Shown one piece after another: positions 42,030 to 50,861 of a stretch of DNA of 55,219 bases. The stretch lies in NCBI RefSeq assembly GCF_000222305.1, contig NC_015919.1, positions 1 through 55,219 of the forward strand, written 5' to 3'. Within the stretch, counting starts at the first letter, position 1; every line of letters starts with the position of its first letter. A model generated the notes under the pieces. That model searched no databases. It worked only from the letters and a program-made list of their open reading frames with translations, and was not told where the DNA came from. The position numbers were made by a program, and so were the translations under genes. This DNA is from Borreliella bissettiae DN127 (GTDB lineage: Bacteria; Spirochaetota; Spirochaetia; Borreliales; Borreliaceae).

Positions 42030-42995
42030 TTACTGAATTGGGGCAAGAATGTTGGTAGTTGTGTTTACTAAATTCAAAATTATATCGTGAATGTCTGCAA
42101 ATTGAGCCCTTGAATTTTTTGATCTTAAGGCATCATTTAGTTTTGAAACGTCGGTTTGTAAGTCGTTGTTGGCATTGTACTCATTAATAAAATCATCTGT
42201 GTCTTTTAGCCATTTTTCTTTAAGTGGTGTAAGTTGCTCAAAATCGTGGTAGAGCGCTTTTAAATTAGCTTTGTTTAGATTTTGTAGTTTGTCTTTTACG
42301 TTTAGTATTTTTGCGCTGATTTCTTCCATTGCTAATTGAATGCTAAAGCCTCTGTTTATAAGGGTTTCTTTAACCAAACCTCTATAGTTTGAGTCTTGAG
42401 AAAGTTTTGATAAAATTTTCCCAAGTTCTATAATTTTTCCTTCGTCGAAATTTAAAGACGTGTAAAGCATTCTTCTTTCACTTGTATATTCGTTTTCGTC
42501 AAAATGCACTGTTGAGTTTGCATTGAAAAATATTTTACTAAATATTTCTTCTTTCATTCCAAATTGGTCATCCGGCTCACCCTTGTAAGAGTCAATCTCG
42601 CCTATTTGAATAATATTCTCAGATCTATCTAATATTTTTTGTATTAGCTCTGTAGCCTCAGGATCTAATATTTTTTTTGGAGCAACATTAGCATTGTTGG
42701 GATTGTTTTTTTGCTTTAAAGCTGCTGGGTTGGGGTTGTTTTTATTGCCAGCTGAGATTTTTGGCGGACTTTTTAAAGTATTAATAGCAACAAGCAGATT
42801 GTCTATTTTTGATTTACCGTTTTTAGACATCTTTTTATTTTTTGATGAATTGTTTTCCGTTTTTGCTATTTTTGTCTTTTCTTTTTTCTGCTTTTTATTT
42901 TCATTACCATCTTTTACCTCTAGAGAGCAAGAAAGCAAAATTAGCACAGTTAATGTATGCAATAAAAATATTGCAATTAATTTATTATTTTTCAA
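42030..42995 (-). CDS. P35 antigen lipoprotein (BBA64-like, PFam54)
   Basis: A 321-residue lipoprotein. I choose the TTG at 42995, which has AAGGAT 6 bp upstream. A TTG at 43010 adds five residues but would place that ribosome-binding site inside its own codons 2-3. Lipobox LILLSC. A Lys/Asn tether (about 20-110) precedes the helical PFam54 domain (DQFGMKEEIF, RRMLYTSLNFDEGKI). P35/BBA64 is induced by mammalian cues and needed for infection by tick bite (established). First of three larger PFam54 members (BBA64, 65, 66), each with its own terminator. Confidence 0.85.
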   Translation of the reverse strand: MKNNKLIAIFLLHTLTVLILLSCSLEVKDGNENKKQKKEKTKIAKTENNSSKNKKMSKNGKSKIDNLLVAINTLKSPPKISAGNKNNPNPAALKQKNNPNNANVAPKKILDPEATELIQKILDRSENIIQIGEIDSYKGEPDDQFGMKEEIFSKIFFNANSTVHFDENEYTSERRMLYTSLNFDEGKIIELGKILSKLSQDSNYRGLVKETLINRGFSIQLAMEEISAKILNVKDKLQNLNKANLKALYHDFEQLTPLKEKWLKDTDDFINEYNANNDLQTDVSKLNDALRSKNSRAQFADIHDIILNLVNTTTNILAPIQ

Positions 42996-43107
42996 AATGT
43001 TATCCTTCAATAAAAATTTTAAGTAATTAATTATTAATTAATAATTTTAATTACCCAATTAATAACTTTAATTCAAAATTGTTATTGTGCAAAAAGAATT
43101 CAAAAAA

Positions 43108-43129
43108 AAAGAGAGCCACGGCTCTCTTT
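43108..43129 (-). terminator. Terminator of BBA65
   Basis: AAAGAGAGCC/GGCTCTCTTT around AC, with flanking A-run giving a T-run on the leftward transcript. Confidence 0.75.
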
Positions 43130-43162
43130 GGGAATAAGGTTTTATTTTTTAATAATTTTTAA

Positions 43163-44035
43163 TTATTTATTATTAAATTTAAATAATATATCTAAAGAAA
43201 TTAATGTTTGCTCGGATTTCAAGCAAAGAGAAATCATTTTGTCTTTGTATAGTTGCTCGATGTGGTCTTTTAGCTTTTCTGTATTGTATTGTAGCTCCAA
43301 GGTGGAATTTGAACTTTTAATCAATGTTTCTATTGTGCTAAGCCATTCTTTTTTTATTAAGGTAAAATCAACAATTAAATTATAAATTTCTTCTAAAGTA
43401 TCTTTATTAAAATCATTTTCTCTTAGCTTGTCCATGTTAATTGCTAAGTCTTCAAGCGCAACTTCAAATCCTTGTTGAATTCGTATGCCCCCGGATATTT
43501 TTTTTATTATGTCGTGGGCTTTTGGGTCTTTGTAAAGCTTGTTTACAATCTCTGCTAAATTGAAAATGTCAGTGGTGTTGTAGCTTAGTGATGAATAAAA
43601 CTGTCTTCTCATTTTTTGAGATTCTCTAAGGCTTGAGTTCATTTTTTCTTGAAGCCTTGTGCCATTTTTGGGGTCAATTTTGTAAACATTGAGTAGCTCA
43701 AACATACTATTTTTTAGTCCAAATTGGCTGGGTATTTCTGTTTGAAGTTTTTCTTTTTTTATTATTGTCATTTCTCTTGCTAAAATCTCAAAGAGCTTGT
43801 CAATTAGATCTGATTCCCCTTTATTTAAAGCTTTTAAGTCTTTTTTTGATCTTTGAAGGTTTTGTTTTTTTGCTCCCTTTTTTATGTCTTTTTGAAGATT
43901 TGATTCATCGTATTTTGTTTCTGTAAAGCTTGCTACTTTGATTTTATTGTTTTTACTGCTTTTATTGTCTAGATCGCAAGAGAAAAATGTCAGTATCCCT
44001 AATGTGATAAATATTGATAATTTTGTTTTATTCAA
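43163..44035 (-). CDS. PFam54 lipoprotein (BBA65-like)
   Basis: A 290-residue lipoprotein from a TTG start with AAGGAG. Lipobox TFFSC (Cys 20). It has the shared PFam54 signature: PSQFGLKNSMFELLNVYKI, then RRQFYSSLSYNTTDIFNLAE and a long helical C-terminus. It corresponds to BBA65. It is more diverged from the CspA group than the array copies. Ligand unknown. Confidence 0.8.
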   Translation of the reverse strand: MNKTKLSIFITLGILTFFSCDLDNKSSKNNKIKVASFTETKYDESNLQKDIKKGAKKQNLQRSKKDLKALNKGESDLIDKLFEILAREMTIIKKEKLQTEIPSQFGLKNSMFELLNVYKIDPKNGTRLQEKMNSSLRESQKMRRQFYSSLSYNTTDIFNLAEIVNKLYKDPKAHDIIKKISGGIRIQQGFEVALEDLAINMDKLRENDFNKDTLEEIYNLIVDFTLIKKEWLSTIETLIKSSNSTLELQYNTEKLKDHIEQLYKDKMISLCLKSEQTLISLDILFKFNNK

Positions 44036-44133
44036 AATTTACTCCTTTAATAAAAATTTTAAGTAATTTTAATTATTTAAAATTAATACTTAATGATTTA
44101 AATTTAGTTCAAATTTAAAATAGAACAATAAAA

Positions 44134-44160
44134 AAAAGAAGAGTCCAGATCTCTTCTTTT
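44134..44160 (-). terminator. Terminator of BBA66
   Basis: AAAAGAAGAG/CTCTTCTTTT, 10-bp stem, 7-nt loop, after the leftward gene. Confidence 0.75.
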
Positions 44161-44204
44161 GATTAAATAGTTGTAAAATAGTTTATTTTCGTTTTTTAAA
44201 TAAA

Positions 44205-45461
44205 CTATTTGAGCTCTGTGATACTAATGTATGTCTCAAGAACAGACTGGCGAGCATTTTGCATTTTGTCTATGTAGTTGTTTTGAATGTACTCTGCTAA
44301 AGATTTAGAGTCGCCTGAGTAATAATTAGGGTCTGCATAATTAATAAGCTCAAAAGCGTGTCTTGCCCATTCGTCTTTTTCATCTACTATTTGATTTAGT
44401 TTTGATTGGAGTGTGTTTAGCTTAGAGGTGAAATCGAAACTGTTAATTTTGGTGTTTAAGTAATCCTGGTTAAAGATTTCAATTTTTTTATTTATTTCGT
44501 CTAATGCAAGTTCAAAAGAAATTTGTGTTCCAAGCCCTGATATTATTAATTCTCTTATTAAGCTGTGATTTTGCTCCTCATCGTAAAGAAGGTCCATTAT
44601 TGCTCCAAATCGTGTGATTTTGCTTGGATCAAAATCCATAAGTGCATATAATCTATTTCTTTCATTTTCTGCTTCTGGTGTGTTGGAGCTAAGCTTTGGC
44701 GCGTAACTTCTGTCAAAAACTTTACCATTTGAAATAACATCTATTAGCTCAAATACAGAATCTTTCATATTAAATTGATCGTGAGTTTCTCTAAATCCAA
44801 AGTTGTTTTGTGTAGTATTTTTTTCTTCAGCAATTGTTCTAATAAGTTCATTTTTTAATTCTTGTAATTTGCTGTCCCCGCTAGAAGATGTTGTTGCTTG
44901 CACGGCAATGCTTGGACTTGTTGGCTGGCTTGTTGGTTGGCTAAAGGTGTAACTTAAGGTAAATGCTGGTGGTTTGTGATTTATGCCGCTAAAGGTGCTT
45001 GTAGCTTTAGGCGCAGCTTTACCCTTTTGAGTAGTTCTTCTTATGATTGGCAGGGTTGACAGTGATACATCTTTTGTTTTTGTTATGCCCGCTGTAGGTA
45101 TGCTTGTGTTTATATTTGTTGTTTTTGAAAGATTTGATAGATCTGCTCCAAAACCTAAAGTTTGCTGTCTTGCTGCTTTTGCTACTTGTGGTTGATTTTG
45201 CAATCCTTTGTTTTTTGCTGCTGGAGCTTTTGCTGTCACTTGTTCTTGTTTTTTCAGCTCCGCTGCTACTTTATCAACTACCGGTATGTTTTTTGCAACA
45301 TTGGGGTTTGTATTAACCGCTGCTTTTTCTTTATCATCTTTTGTGCGATTGAGCATTCCTTTTACTTTGCTGTTATAATCTTCATTTAGATTAGCATCAA
45401 TTGTACAGGAAAACAAAAACAATCCCAGGAGCTTTAATTGTATTAATGGTTTGATTTTCAA
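44205..45461 (-). CDS. PFam54 lipoprotein with long Ala/Pro/Thr tether (BBA66-like)
   Basis: A 418-residue lipoprotein from a TTG start. Lipobox LFLFSC (Cys 19). Residues 20-200 are an unusual Ala/Lys/Pro/Thr/Ser-rich extended tether, including TFSQPTSQPTSPSIAVQ. The PFam54 helical domain follows (HDQFNMKDSVFELIDVISNG and NRLYALMDFDPSKITRFG). It matches BBA66, needed for tick-borne infection of mice in B31 (established). The tether would hold the domain well away from the membrane. Confidence 0.85.
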   Translation of the reverse strand: MKIKPLIQLKLLGLFLFSCTIDANLNEDYNSKVKGMLNRTKDDKEKAAVNTNPNVAKNIPVVDKVAAELKKQEQVTAKAPAAKNKGLQNQPQVAKAARQQTLGFGADLSNLSKTTNINTSIPTAGITKTKDVSLSTLPIIRRTTQKGKAAPKATSTFSGINHKPPAFTLSYTFSQPTSQPTSPSIAVQATTSSSGDSKLQELKNELIRTIAEEKNTTQNNFGFRETHDQFNMKDSVFELIDVISNGKVFDRSYAPKLSSNTPEAENERNRLYALMDFDPSKITRFGAIMDLLYDEEQNHSLIRELIISGLGTQISFELALDEINKKIEIFNQDYLNTKINSFDFTSKLNTLQSKLNQIVDEKDEWARHAFELINYADPNYYSGDSKSLAEYIQNNYIDKMQNARQSVLETYISITELK

Positions 45462-45633
45462 AATACTATTCCTCGATTTCTTTTTAATGAATTTTAATAA
45501 TCAAAATTAATTAAAATTTAAAATTAATTACTAATTATTAAAAAGTTAGTTCAAATTATAGAATAATCAATAAATATAAATAAAAATGTTTTAATCTGGC
45601 AAAGGTCTAATTTTCTTATTTTTTTGTTTTACA

Positions 45634-45665
45634 TTATTTCACAATATTCTCCTTTTATAAAAATG
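45634..45665 (-). pseudogene. Remnant 5' end of a PFam54 gene
   Basis: Reading leftward, TATAAAAGGAGAATATTGTG is followed by AAA and TAA. Intact array genes have TATAAGGAGAGTATTTTG and then coding sequence, so promoter-proximal sequence and ribosome-binding site survive while the gene body is gone. Confidence 0.4.
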
Positions 45666-45819
45666 TAGCAGTGGGGTATAAAATAATTTTTATTACATAT
45701 TACAAATGTATATCAAATTATTTTAATTTAAATTTAAACTCTTATAAAAATCAAAAGACATTTTTATGTTTTAGCTTGGATTGATTGGGTTTAGTTGGAT
45801 TTAGATTTTAAGCCTAAAA

Positions 45820-45847
45820 AAAAAGAGAAGAATTAACTTCTCTTTTT
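45820..45847 (-). terminator. Array terminator copy 1
   Basis: AAAAAGAGAAG-AATTAA-CTTCTCTTTTT, 41 bp past the stop of the gene at 45889. The same hairpin follows each of the six array genes. Confidence 0.85.
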
Positions 45848-45888
45848 AAAATATCAAGTGCAACATATTATTTTTTTCTTAAAGATTA

Positions 45889-46554
45889 TTAAGATAGAGG
45901 CCTTAAAGTATTAGTGTCTTTGTAATATTGATTAAAGTGTTCTGCTAGCTTTACCTCATCGTTTTTAATTCCTTGATCATCTTGCTTGTAAGCCGCAAGA
46001 GTTTCGTTTAAGGTTTTTTTAAACCTTTCTTTAAGCTCTAAGTCAGATTTTAAGCGTTTTTGTAGTTCTTCTAAGTCTTCTTTGCTTAGATTGTCTTGCT
46101 TTTCATTTAGTGATTTTAAGTTAGTTTCTATACGAAATTGAATACCCAGCGCTATGTTATAAAGGAATGATCGAATTATGCTGTTGTTTTTTTCGGGATT
46201 TTTTTTAAGTGTTTCAATAATTTCTTTTAATGTCTCTATTTTTTCTTTTTGATAATCTAAAGATGAGTAAATAATTTTTTTTAACCGAATTTTGTCATCT
46301 TCAATAACCAGTACAGCATCGTTGTCGATAAAAGTATCTAGAAGGTCAGATTTTTCATTAATAATTTCGGCCATTTTCATATTGTGTTGATTTTCTTGAG
46401 TTTCTATTTTCTTGCCAATTTCTTTTAATCCCGAATTAGTGCTTTCATTTACTTTAGGATCGCTTTTGCTCAAAGGTGCACATGAGATGCAAATTAAAGT
46501 TAATATCACAGTAATAATATTAAGCTTGATTATATTTAGCTTGGCTTTTGTCAA
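45889..46554 (-). CDS. PFam54 CspA-family lipoprotein, copy 1
   Basis: A 221-residue lipoprotein from a TTG start with AAGGAG. N-terminus TKAKLNIIKLNIITVILTLI, lipobox CISC (Cys 26). The helical domain has the family core RLKKIIYSSLDYQKEKIETL and the end LAEHFNQYYKDTNTLRPLS. The tether is shorter than in the next copy. CspA (BBA68 in B31) binds complement factor H and FHL-1, while paralogues may bind complement components, plasminogen or nothing known. The ligand of this copy cannot be read from sequence. Confidence 0.85.
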   Translation of the reverse strand: MTKAKLNIIKLNIITVILTLICISCAPLSKSDPKVNESTNSGLKEIGKKIETQENQHNMKMAEIINEKSDLLDTFIDNDAVLVIEDDKIRLKKIIYSSLDYQKEKIETLKEIIETLKKNPEKNNSIIRSFLYNIALGIQFRIETNLKSLNEKQDNLSKEDLEELQKRLKSDLELKERFKKTLNETLAAYKQDDQGIKNDEVKLAEHFNQYYKDTNTLRPLS

Positions 46555-46759
46555 AATACTCTCCTTATAAATTAAAACTAATACTTATTAAGTTTAATAC
46601 AAATTAATATTATAACTATATTGCAACAATTGTCAATTGACATTATTCTTATTTAATATTTAATCTAAAAATCTTAAAAAGATTAAATTTTTATTAATTT
46701 TGTTATTATTTTTAGTTTGGATTTAATTGGATTTATTTGGATTTAAATTTTAAGCCTAA

Positions 46760-46787
46760 AAAAAGAGAAGAATTAACTTCTCTTTTT
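46760..46787 (-). terminator. Array terminator copy 2
   Basis: Same hairpin as at 45820-45847, after the gene ending at 46827. Confidence 0.85.
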
Positions 46788-46826
46788 AAAATGTCAAATG
46801 CAGCATATTCTTTTTCTTAAAGATTA

Positions 46827-47588
46827 TTAAGAGAGAGGTTTTAAAGTATCAAAGTCTTTGTAATATTTATTAAAATGTGCTGCTAGCTTTTCTTCATTGG
46901 TTTTAATGTCTTGATCATTTTGATTGTAAGCCTCAAGAGTTTCGTTTAAGGTTTTTTTAATTTTTTTCTTTTCCTTTAAGTTGGATTTTATTCGCATTAG
47001 TAATGATTTAGCTTCTTTTAGGTTTAAATTGTCTATTTCATTTTGTATTAATGCTAAATCCTCCTCTATTTGGAATTGATTACTAACTGATATGTGGTAA
47101 AGCAACCTCCCAACTATATTATAGTTTTCGGGATTTTTTTTAAGTTTTTCAAGTATTTCTTTTAATGTCTCTATTTTTTCTTTTTGATAATCTAAAGATG
47201 AGTAAATAATTCTTTTTATTTTAATTTGGATACTTTCATCAATAGTATCCGAAGGGCTGACTTTAAAAGTGTTTAGGAAATCAAAATTTTCAGCGGCAAT
47301 TTTAGCTATTTGCGTATCTTCTTCTTTTCTTATATCTTCCAGTTTCTTGCCAATTGCTTTTAATTCTGAGATTATAGTTTCTAAAAGTTCTTGATCGGAA
47401 GGCCTAAAGTCCCCAGAGGCATCTTCAGGATTTTGAGCGATTTTCTCTGGATTGGTGCGTTTTTTCGGATTGGTGCTTTCATTTACTTTAGGATCGATTT
47501 TGCTCAAAGGCGCACACGAAATGCAAATTAAAGTTAATATCACCGTAATGATGTTAAGATTAATTGCGTTTAGTTTAGTTGTTGTCAA
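46827..47588 (-). CDS. cspA: CspA-like factor H-binding lipoprotein candidate (PFam54 copy 2)
   Basis: A 253-residue lipoprotein from a TTG start, near the 251 residues of B31 CspA. Lipobox CISC. Of the six array copies this one best matches CspA as I recall it: FDFLNTFKVSPSDTIDESIQ, then IKIKRIIYSSLDYQKEKIET, YNIVGRLLYHIS and the C-terminus FNKYYKDFDTLKPLS. CspA shields the spirochaete from complement in the tick and early in the host. Factor H binding needs the dimer and C-terminal helix, both plausible here. Orthology is an inference. Confidence 0.75.
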   Translation of the reverse strand: MTTTKLNAINLNIITVILTLICISCAPLSKIDPKVNESTNPKKRTNPEKIAQNPEDASGDFRPSDQELLETIISELKAIGKKLEDIRKEEDTQIAKIAAENFDFLNTFKVSPSDTIDESIQIKIKRIIYSSLDYQKEKIETLKEILEKLKKNPENYNIVGRLLYHISVSNQFQIEEDLALIQNEIDNLNLKEAKSLLMRIKSNLKEKKKIKKTLNETLEAYNQNDQDIKTNEEKLAAHFNKYYKDFDTLKPLS

Positions 47589-47706
47589 AATACTTTCCTT
47601 ATAACTTAAAATTAATATTTATTAATTTTAATGTGGGTTAATCATGTAAGTATATTTCAATATGTTAAAATATAAATTTTATTATTTGAAATTTAAACCT
47701 AAAAAA

Positions 47707-47732
47707 AAAAGAGAAGAATTAACTTCTCTTTT
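47707..47732 (-). terminator. Array terminator copy 3
   Basis: AAAAGAGAAG-AATTAA-CTTCTCTTTT, after the gene ending at 47771. Confidence 0.85.
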
Positions 47733-47770
47733 GAAATATCAAGTACAGCATATTCTTTTCTTAAAGATTA

Positions 47771-48469
47771 TTAAGAAACAGGCAATAAGCTAAAATCGTC
47801 TTCGTAATATTTATTAAAATGTTCTGCTAGCTTATTTGTATCGTTTTTAATGTTGTCGGTATTTTTATTGTAAGCCTCCATAGTATAGTTTAAGGTTTCT
47901 TGAAAGCTTTCTTTTAGATTTAAATTGGATTTTATGTTCGTTAGCAATGATTTAGCTTCTTCTTGGTCTAGATTGTCTACTCCCTTTTGTATTGATTCCA
48001 AATTCTGATCTAGTTTGGTTTGAATTCTCAATAAGAAAAAATTAAAAAATCTTGAAAGTATTGTTGTGTGTTTAGGATTGTTGTTAAGTTTTTCAAGAAT
48101 TTCTTTTAATGTATTTATATATTCTTTTTTGTAATACAAAGATGAATAAAGTGTTCTTTTCATTATCGTTCGGTTATGTTCATCAATAAGAATGGGGGCG
48201 ATTGTAAAAGTTTCCAGGAAATCAAATTTTTCAGCAGTAATTGTAGCTATTTGTTCATAGTATACATTTTTTCGATCTTCCAGGTATTTACCAATTTCTT
48301 TTAATTCTGAGATTATATCTTTTGTGGATTTTTGATCGGAAAGCCCCAAGTCCCCAGATTTATATTCAATAGGGTCGATTTTATTTAAAGGTGTACACGC
48401 AATAAAAATTAAAGTTAATATCATTGCAATAATATTAAGCTTAATTGTGTTTAGGTTAGCGTTTTTCAA
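47771..48469 (-). CDS. PFam54 CspA-family lipoprotein, copy 3
   Basis: A 232-residue lipoprotein from a TTG start with AAGGAG. Signal peptide begins KNANLNTIKLNIIAMILTLI, with a changed lipobox FIAC (Cys 26). Core MKRTLYSSLYYKKEYINTLK and end FNKYYEDDFSLLPVS show more substitution than copies 1, 2 and 4. The tether is very short. Surface exposure expected; ligand unknown. Confidence 0.83.
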   Translation of the reverse strand: MKNANLNTIKLNIIAMILTLIFIACTPLNKIDPIEYKSGDLGLSDQKSTKDIISELKEIGKYLEDRKNVYYEQIATITAEKFDFLETFTIAPILIDEHNRTIMKRTLYSSLYYKKEYINTLKEILEKLNNNPKHTTILSRFFNFFLLRIQTKLDQNLESIQKGVDNLDQEEAKSLLTNIKSNLNLKESFQETLNYTMEAYNKNTDNIKNDTNKLAEHFNKYYEDDFSLLPVS

Positions 48470-48638
48470 AATGTTCTCCTTGTATTAGTACTAATATTAA
48501 TTAGTTATAATACAAGGTAATAATATAACTATATTGTAGCAATTGTCAAGTGGTTTAATTATTGTTAAATATTTAAAAGATTAAATTAATTGCTATTTTT
48601 AGATTAGATTTATTTGGATTTAGATTATGGGTCTAAAA

Positions 48639-48666
48639 AAAAAGAGAAGAATTAACTTCTCTTTTT
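48639..48666 (-). terminator. Array terminator copy 4
   Basis: AAAAAGAGAAG-AATTAA-CTTCTCTTTTT, after the gene ending at 48704. Confidence 0.85.
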
Positions 48667-48703
48667 GAAATATCAAGTGCAACATATTCTTTTTTCTTAA
48701 AGA

Positions 48704-49498
48704 TTATTTAGAGATAGGTGGTCTGTAAGTATCAAATTCTTTGAAATATTGATTAAAGTGTTCTGCTAGTATTTTATTGTCTTTAATGTTATTAGTATTT
48801 TTACGGTAAGCCTCAAGCGTTTCGTTTAAGGCTTTTTTAAACCTTTCTTTTAGCTGTAAGTCAGTCTTTACGCGTACTATCAACTCTTTTAAATCTTCTT
48901 TTGAATTTGCTTTGCTTTGAGTGCCCAGTTTTTCATTGATTGATTTTAGGTGATTTTCTAGTTGTAGTTGAATGCCTCGCGTTGTGCGATGAAGGAATAT
49001 TCCAGAAATTTTAGGATCAATTTCAGAATTACATATAAGTTTTTTAAGAATTTCTTTTAATGTCTCTATATTTTCTTTTTTATAGTCTAGGATCGAATAA
49101 AGCATTCTTTTTAAAAGTATTCTATCTTCATCGTTAGCTAGTCCGCCATGAGCACTAATATAAGGATCCAAGAGGCTAGATTCTTCCTTGGCAATTTTAG
49201 TCAGTTGTGTAGTTTCTTCTTTTTTTTGATCTTCCAGCTTCTTACCAATTTCTTTTAATTCTGATTCTTCAGCTTTAATAAATTCTTGATCGGAAGGCTT
49301 AAAGTCCCCAGAGGCATCTTCAGGGTTTTGAGCTTTTTCCAGATTGGTATTTTTATTAAGCTTAGAGGTTTTTTTAAGCTTAGTATTTCCAGTTGCTTTG
49401 GGATCGATTTTGCTAAAAGGTGCACATGAGATGCAAATTAAAGTTAATACCACTGTAATGATGTTAAGATTAATTGCGTTTAGTTTAGTTGTTGTCAA
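48704..49498 (-). CDS. PFam54 CspA-family lipoprotein, copy 4
   Basis: A 264-residue lipoprotein from a TTG start. Its first residues (TTTKLNAINLNIITV) and DNA leader are almost the same as in copy 2, while the body resembles copy 1 (LKERFKKALNETLEAYRK; HFNQYFKEFDTYRPPISK). That suggests exchange of 5' ends between copies. Lipobox CISC (Cys 26). A Lys/Thr/Asn tether runs to about residue 60. Ligand unknown. Confidence 0.85.
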   Translation of the reverse strand: MTTTKLNAINLNIITVVLTLICISCAPFSKIDPKATGNTKLKKTSKLNKNTNLEKAQNPEDASGDFKPSDQEFIKAEESELKEIGKKLEDQKKEETTQLTKIAKEESSLLDPYISAHGGLANDEDRILLKRMLYSILDYKKENIETLKEILKKLICNSEIDPKISGIFLHRTTRGIQLQLENHLKSINEKLGTQSKANSKEDLKELIVRVKTDLQLKERFKKALNETLEAYRKNTNNIKDNKILAEHFNQYFKEFDTYRPPISK

Positions 49499-49685
49499 AA
49501 TACTCTCCTTATAAGTTAAAACTAATACTAATTAATTATAATACAAAATAATATTATAACCATATTGTAATAATTGTCAAATAATAATATTCTTATTTAA
49601 TATTTAAAGATTGAATTTATTATTGGCCTTAATTTGGATTTAATTGTATTTAAACGGTTATTTGGATTTAGATTTAAGCCTAAAA

Positions 49686-49713
49686 AAAAAGAGAAGAATT
49701 AACTTCTCTTTTT
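49686..49713 (-). terminator. Array terminator copy 5
   Basis: Same hairpin, after the gene ending at 49746. Confidence 0.85.
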
Positions 49714-49745
49714 TAAAACATTAAGTGCAATATATTATTTTTTCT

Positions 49746-50603
49746 TTAGATTATTGATTTTAATTCATTAAATTTTTCTTGCTTAGATTTGGCATCGTAA
49801 GTAAAATAATCAAATATTTGAAAATTGTTAATTATGTGCTCTAATACATAATCTTTTTTTTCGTTATTTTCAGAGTATTGAATTTTTTTGTAAACCTCGT
49901 TAACAGTTTTTTTCAAGGTTGTTTTAAACTTTTCTTTTAGTGTTAAGTCAAATTCTACGTGTATTAGTATCTTTTTTAATATTTCTTCGCTTAGGGTGTT
50001 TAATTTATCTTCTTTTATTAATTCTAAATGATTGTCTATTTGTTGTTGAATGCCCAGAGCTTTGCTGTAAAGCAATGATCTGATTACATTTTCCTCATCA
50101 GTGTTGCCATTTTTGAGTGTTTTAAGAATTTCTTCTAAATTCTTTATTTTTGTTGTGTCGTAATTTAAAGATGATTGAATTATTTGCTCTATTTGTAGTT
50201 TTTCAGCTTCTTGAATTTTTTCATCTATTGTGATTAATGGAGTTTTTAAAGTCTTTTTAAGTTTTTCTATAGCTTTTTTATCATAAGACACGGGGTAAAC
50301 CCCAATATTATCTGCTAAATTGCTCTTAGTAAGGGTACCTACTTTTTTAGTTTCTTCAATTTTTTGAGCTTCTATTTTTTTGCCAAATTCTTTTAATTTT
50401 GAGATTATAGTTTCTTTTGTAGATTTTTGATTTGAAGATGTAAAGTCCTTAGATGCATTCTCAGAATTTTCGGTGTTTTCTTTTGAATTGGTGTAGTCAT
50501 TTACTTTTGGGTCAATTGGGTTAACAGTGCATGAGATGCAAATTAGAGTTAATATTGTTGCAATGATATTAAGCTTGATTATATTTGGGTTGGCTTTTGT
50601 CAA
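49746..50603 (-). CDS. PFam54 CspA-family lipoprotein, copy 5
   Basis: A 285-residue lipoprotein from a TTG start with AAGGAG. Signal peptide TKANPNIIKLNIIATILTLI, lipobox CISC (Cys 26) and then TVNPIDPK. The domain has an insertion before the conserved IQSSLNYDTTKIKNLEEILK and an altered C-terminus (IINNFQIFDYFTYDAKSKQ). Copies 5 and 6 form a subgroup sharing TVNP and NYDTTKIKNL. Confidence 0.84.
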   Translation of the reverse strand: MTKANPNIIKLNIIATILTLICISCTVNPIDPKVNDYTNSKENTENSENASKDFTSSNQKSTKETIISKLKEFGKKIEAQKIEETKKVGTLTKSNLADNIGVYPVSYDKKAIEKLKKTLKTPLITIDEKIQEAEKLQIEQIIQSSLNYDTTKIKNLEEILKTLKNGNTDEENVIRSLLYSKALGIQQQIDNHLELIKEDKLNTLSEEILKKILIHVEFDLTLKEKFKTTLKKTVNEVYKKIQYSENNEKKDYVLEHIINNFQIFDYFTYDAKSKQEKFNELKSII

Positions 50604-50785
50604 AATACTCTCCTTATAAATTAAAACCAGTATTTATTAATTCTAATACAAATTAATAATATAATCATATTGCAACAATTATCAAATAACAATATTCTTA
50701 TTTGATAATTGCAGATTAAATTTATTGTTGAGTTTAGTTTGGATTTATGTAGATTTATTCGGATTTAGATTGTAAGTCTAAAAAA

Positions 50786-50813
50786 AAAAAGAGAAGAATT
50801 AACTTCTCTTTTT
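50786..50813 (-). terminator. Array terminator copy 6
   Basis: Same hairpin preceded by ten As, after the gene ending at 50862. Confidence 0.85.
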
Positions 50814-50861
50814 AGAAAAAAATATCAAGTGCAACATTTATTTGTTGCTTGTATTAAGTTT

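Larger units (their letters stand above)
45462..45888. other. Gap with relic of a PFam54 gene start
   Basis: No intact gene. It holds a leader-like block with a ribosome-binding site and a start followed at once by a stop (45634-45665), plus the terminator of the next array gene (45820-45847). Confidence 0.5.

Noticed and set aside
45820..50813. Six evenly spaced copies of a short palindrome, at first sight like a CRISPR-type array
   Set aside because: The spacing is about 1 kb with a full gene between copies, and each copy follows a stop codon. These are terminators. No CRISPR array or cas-like gene was seen.
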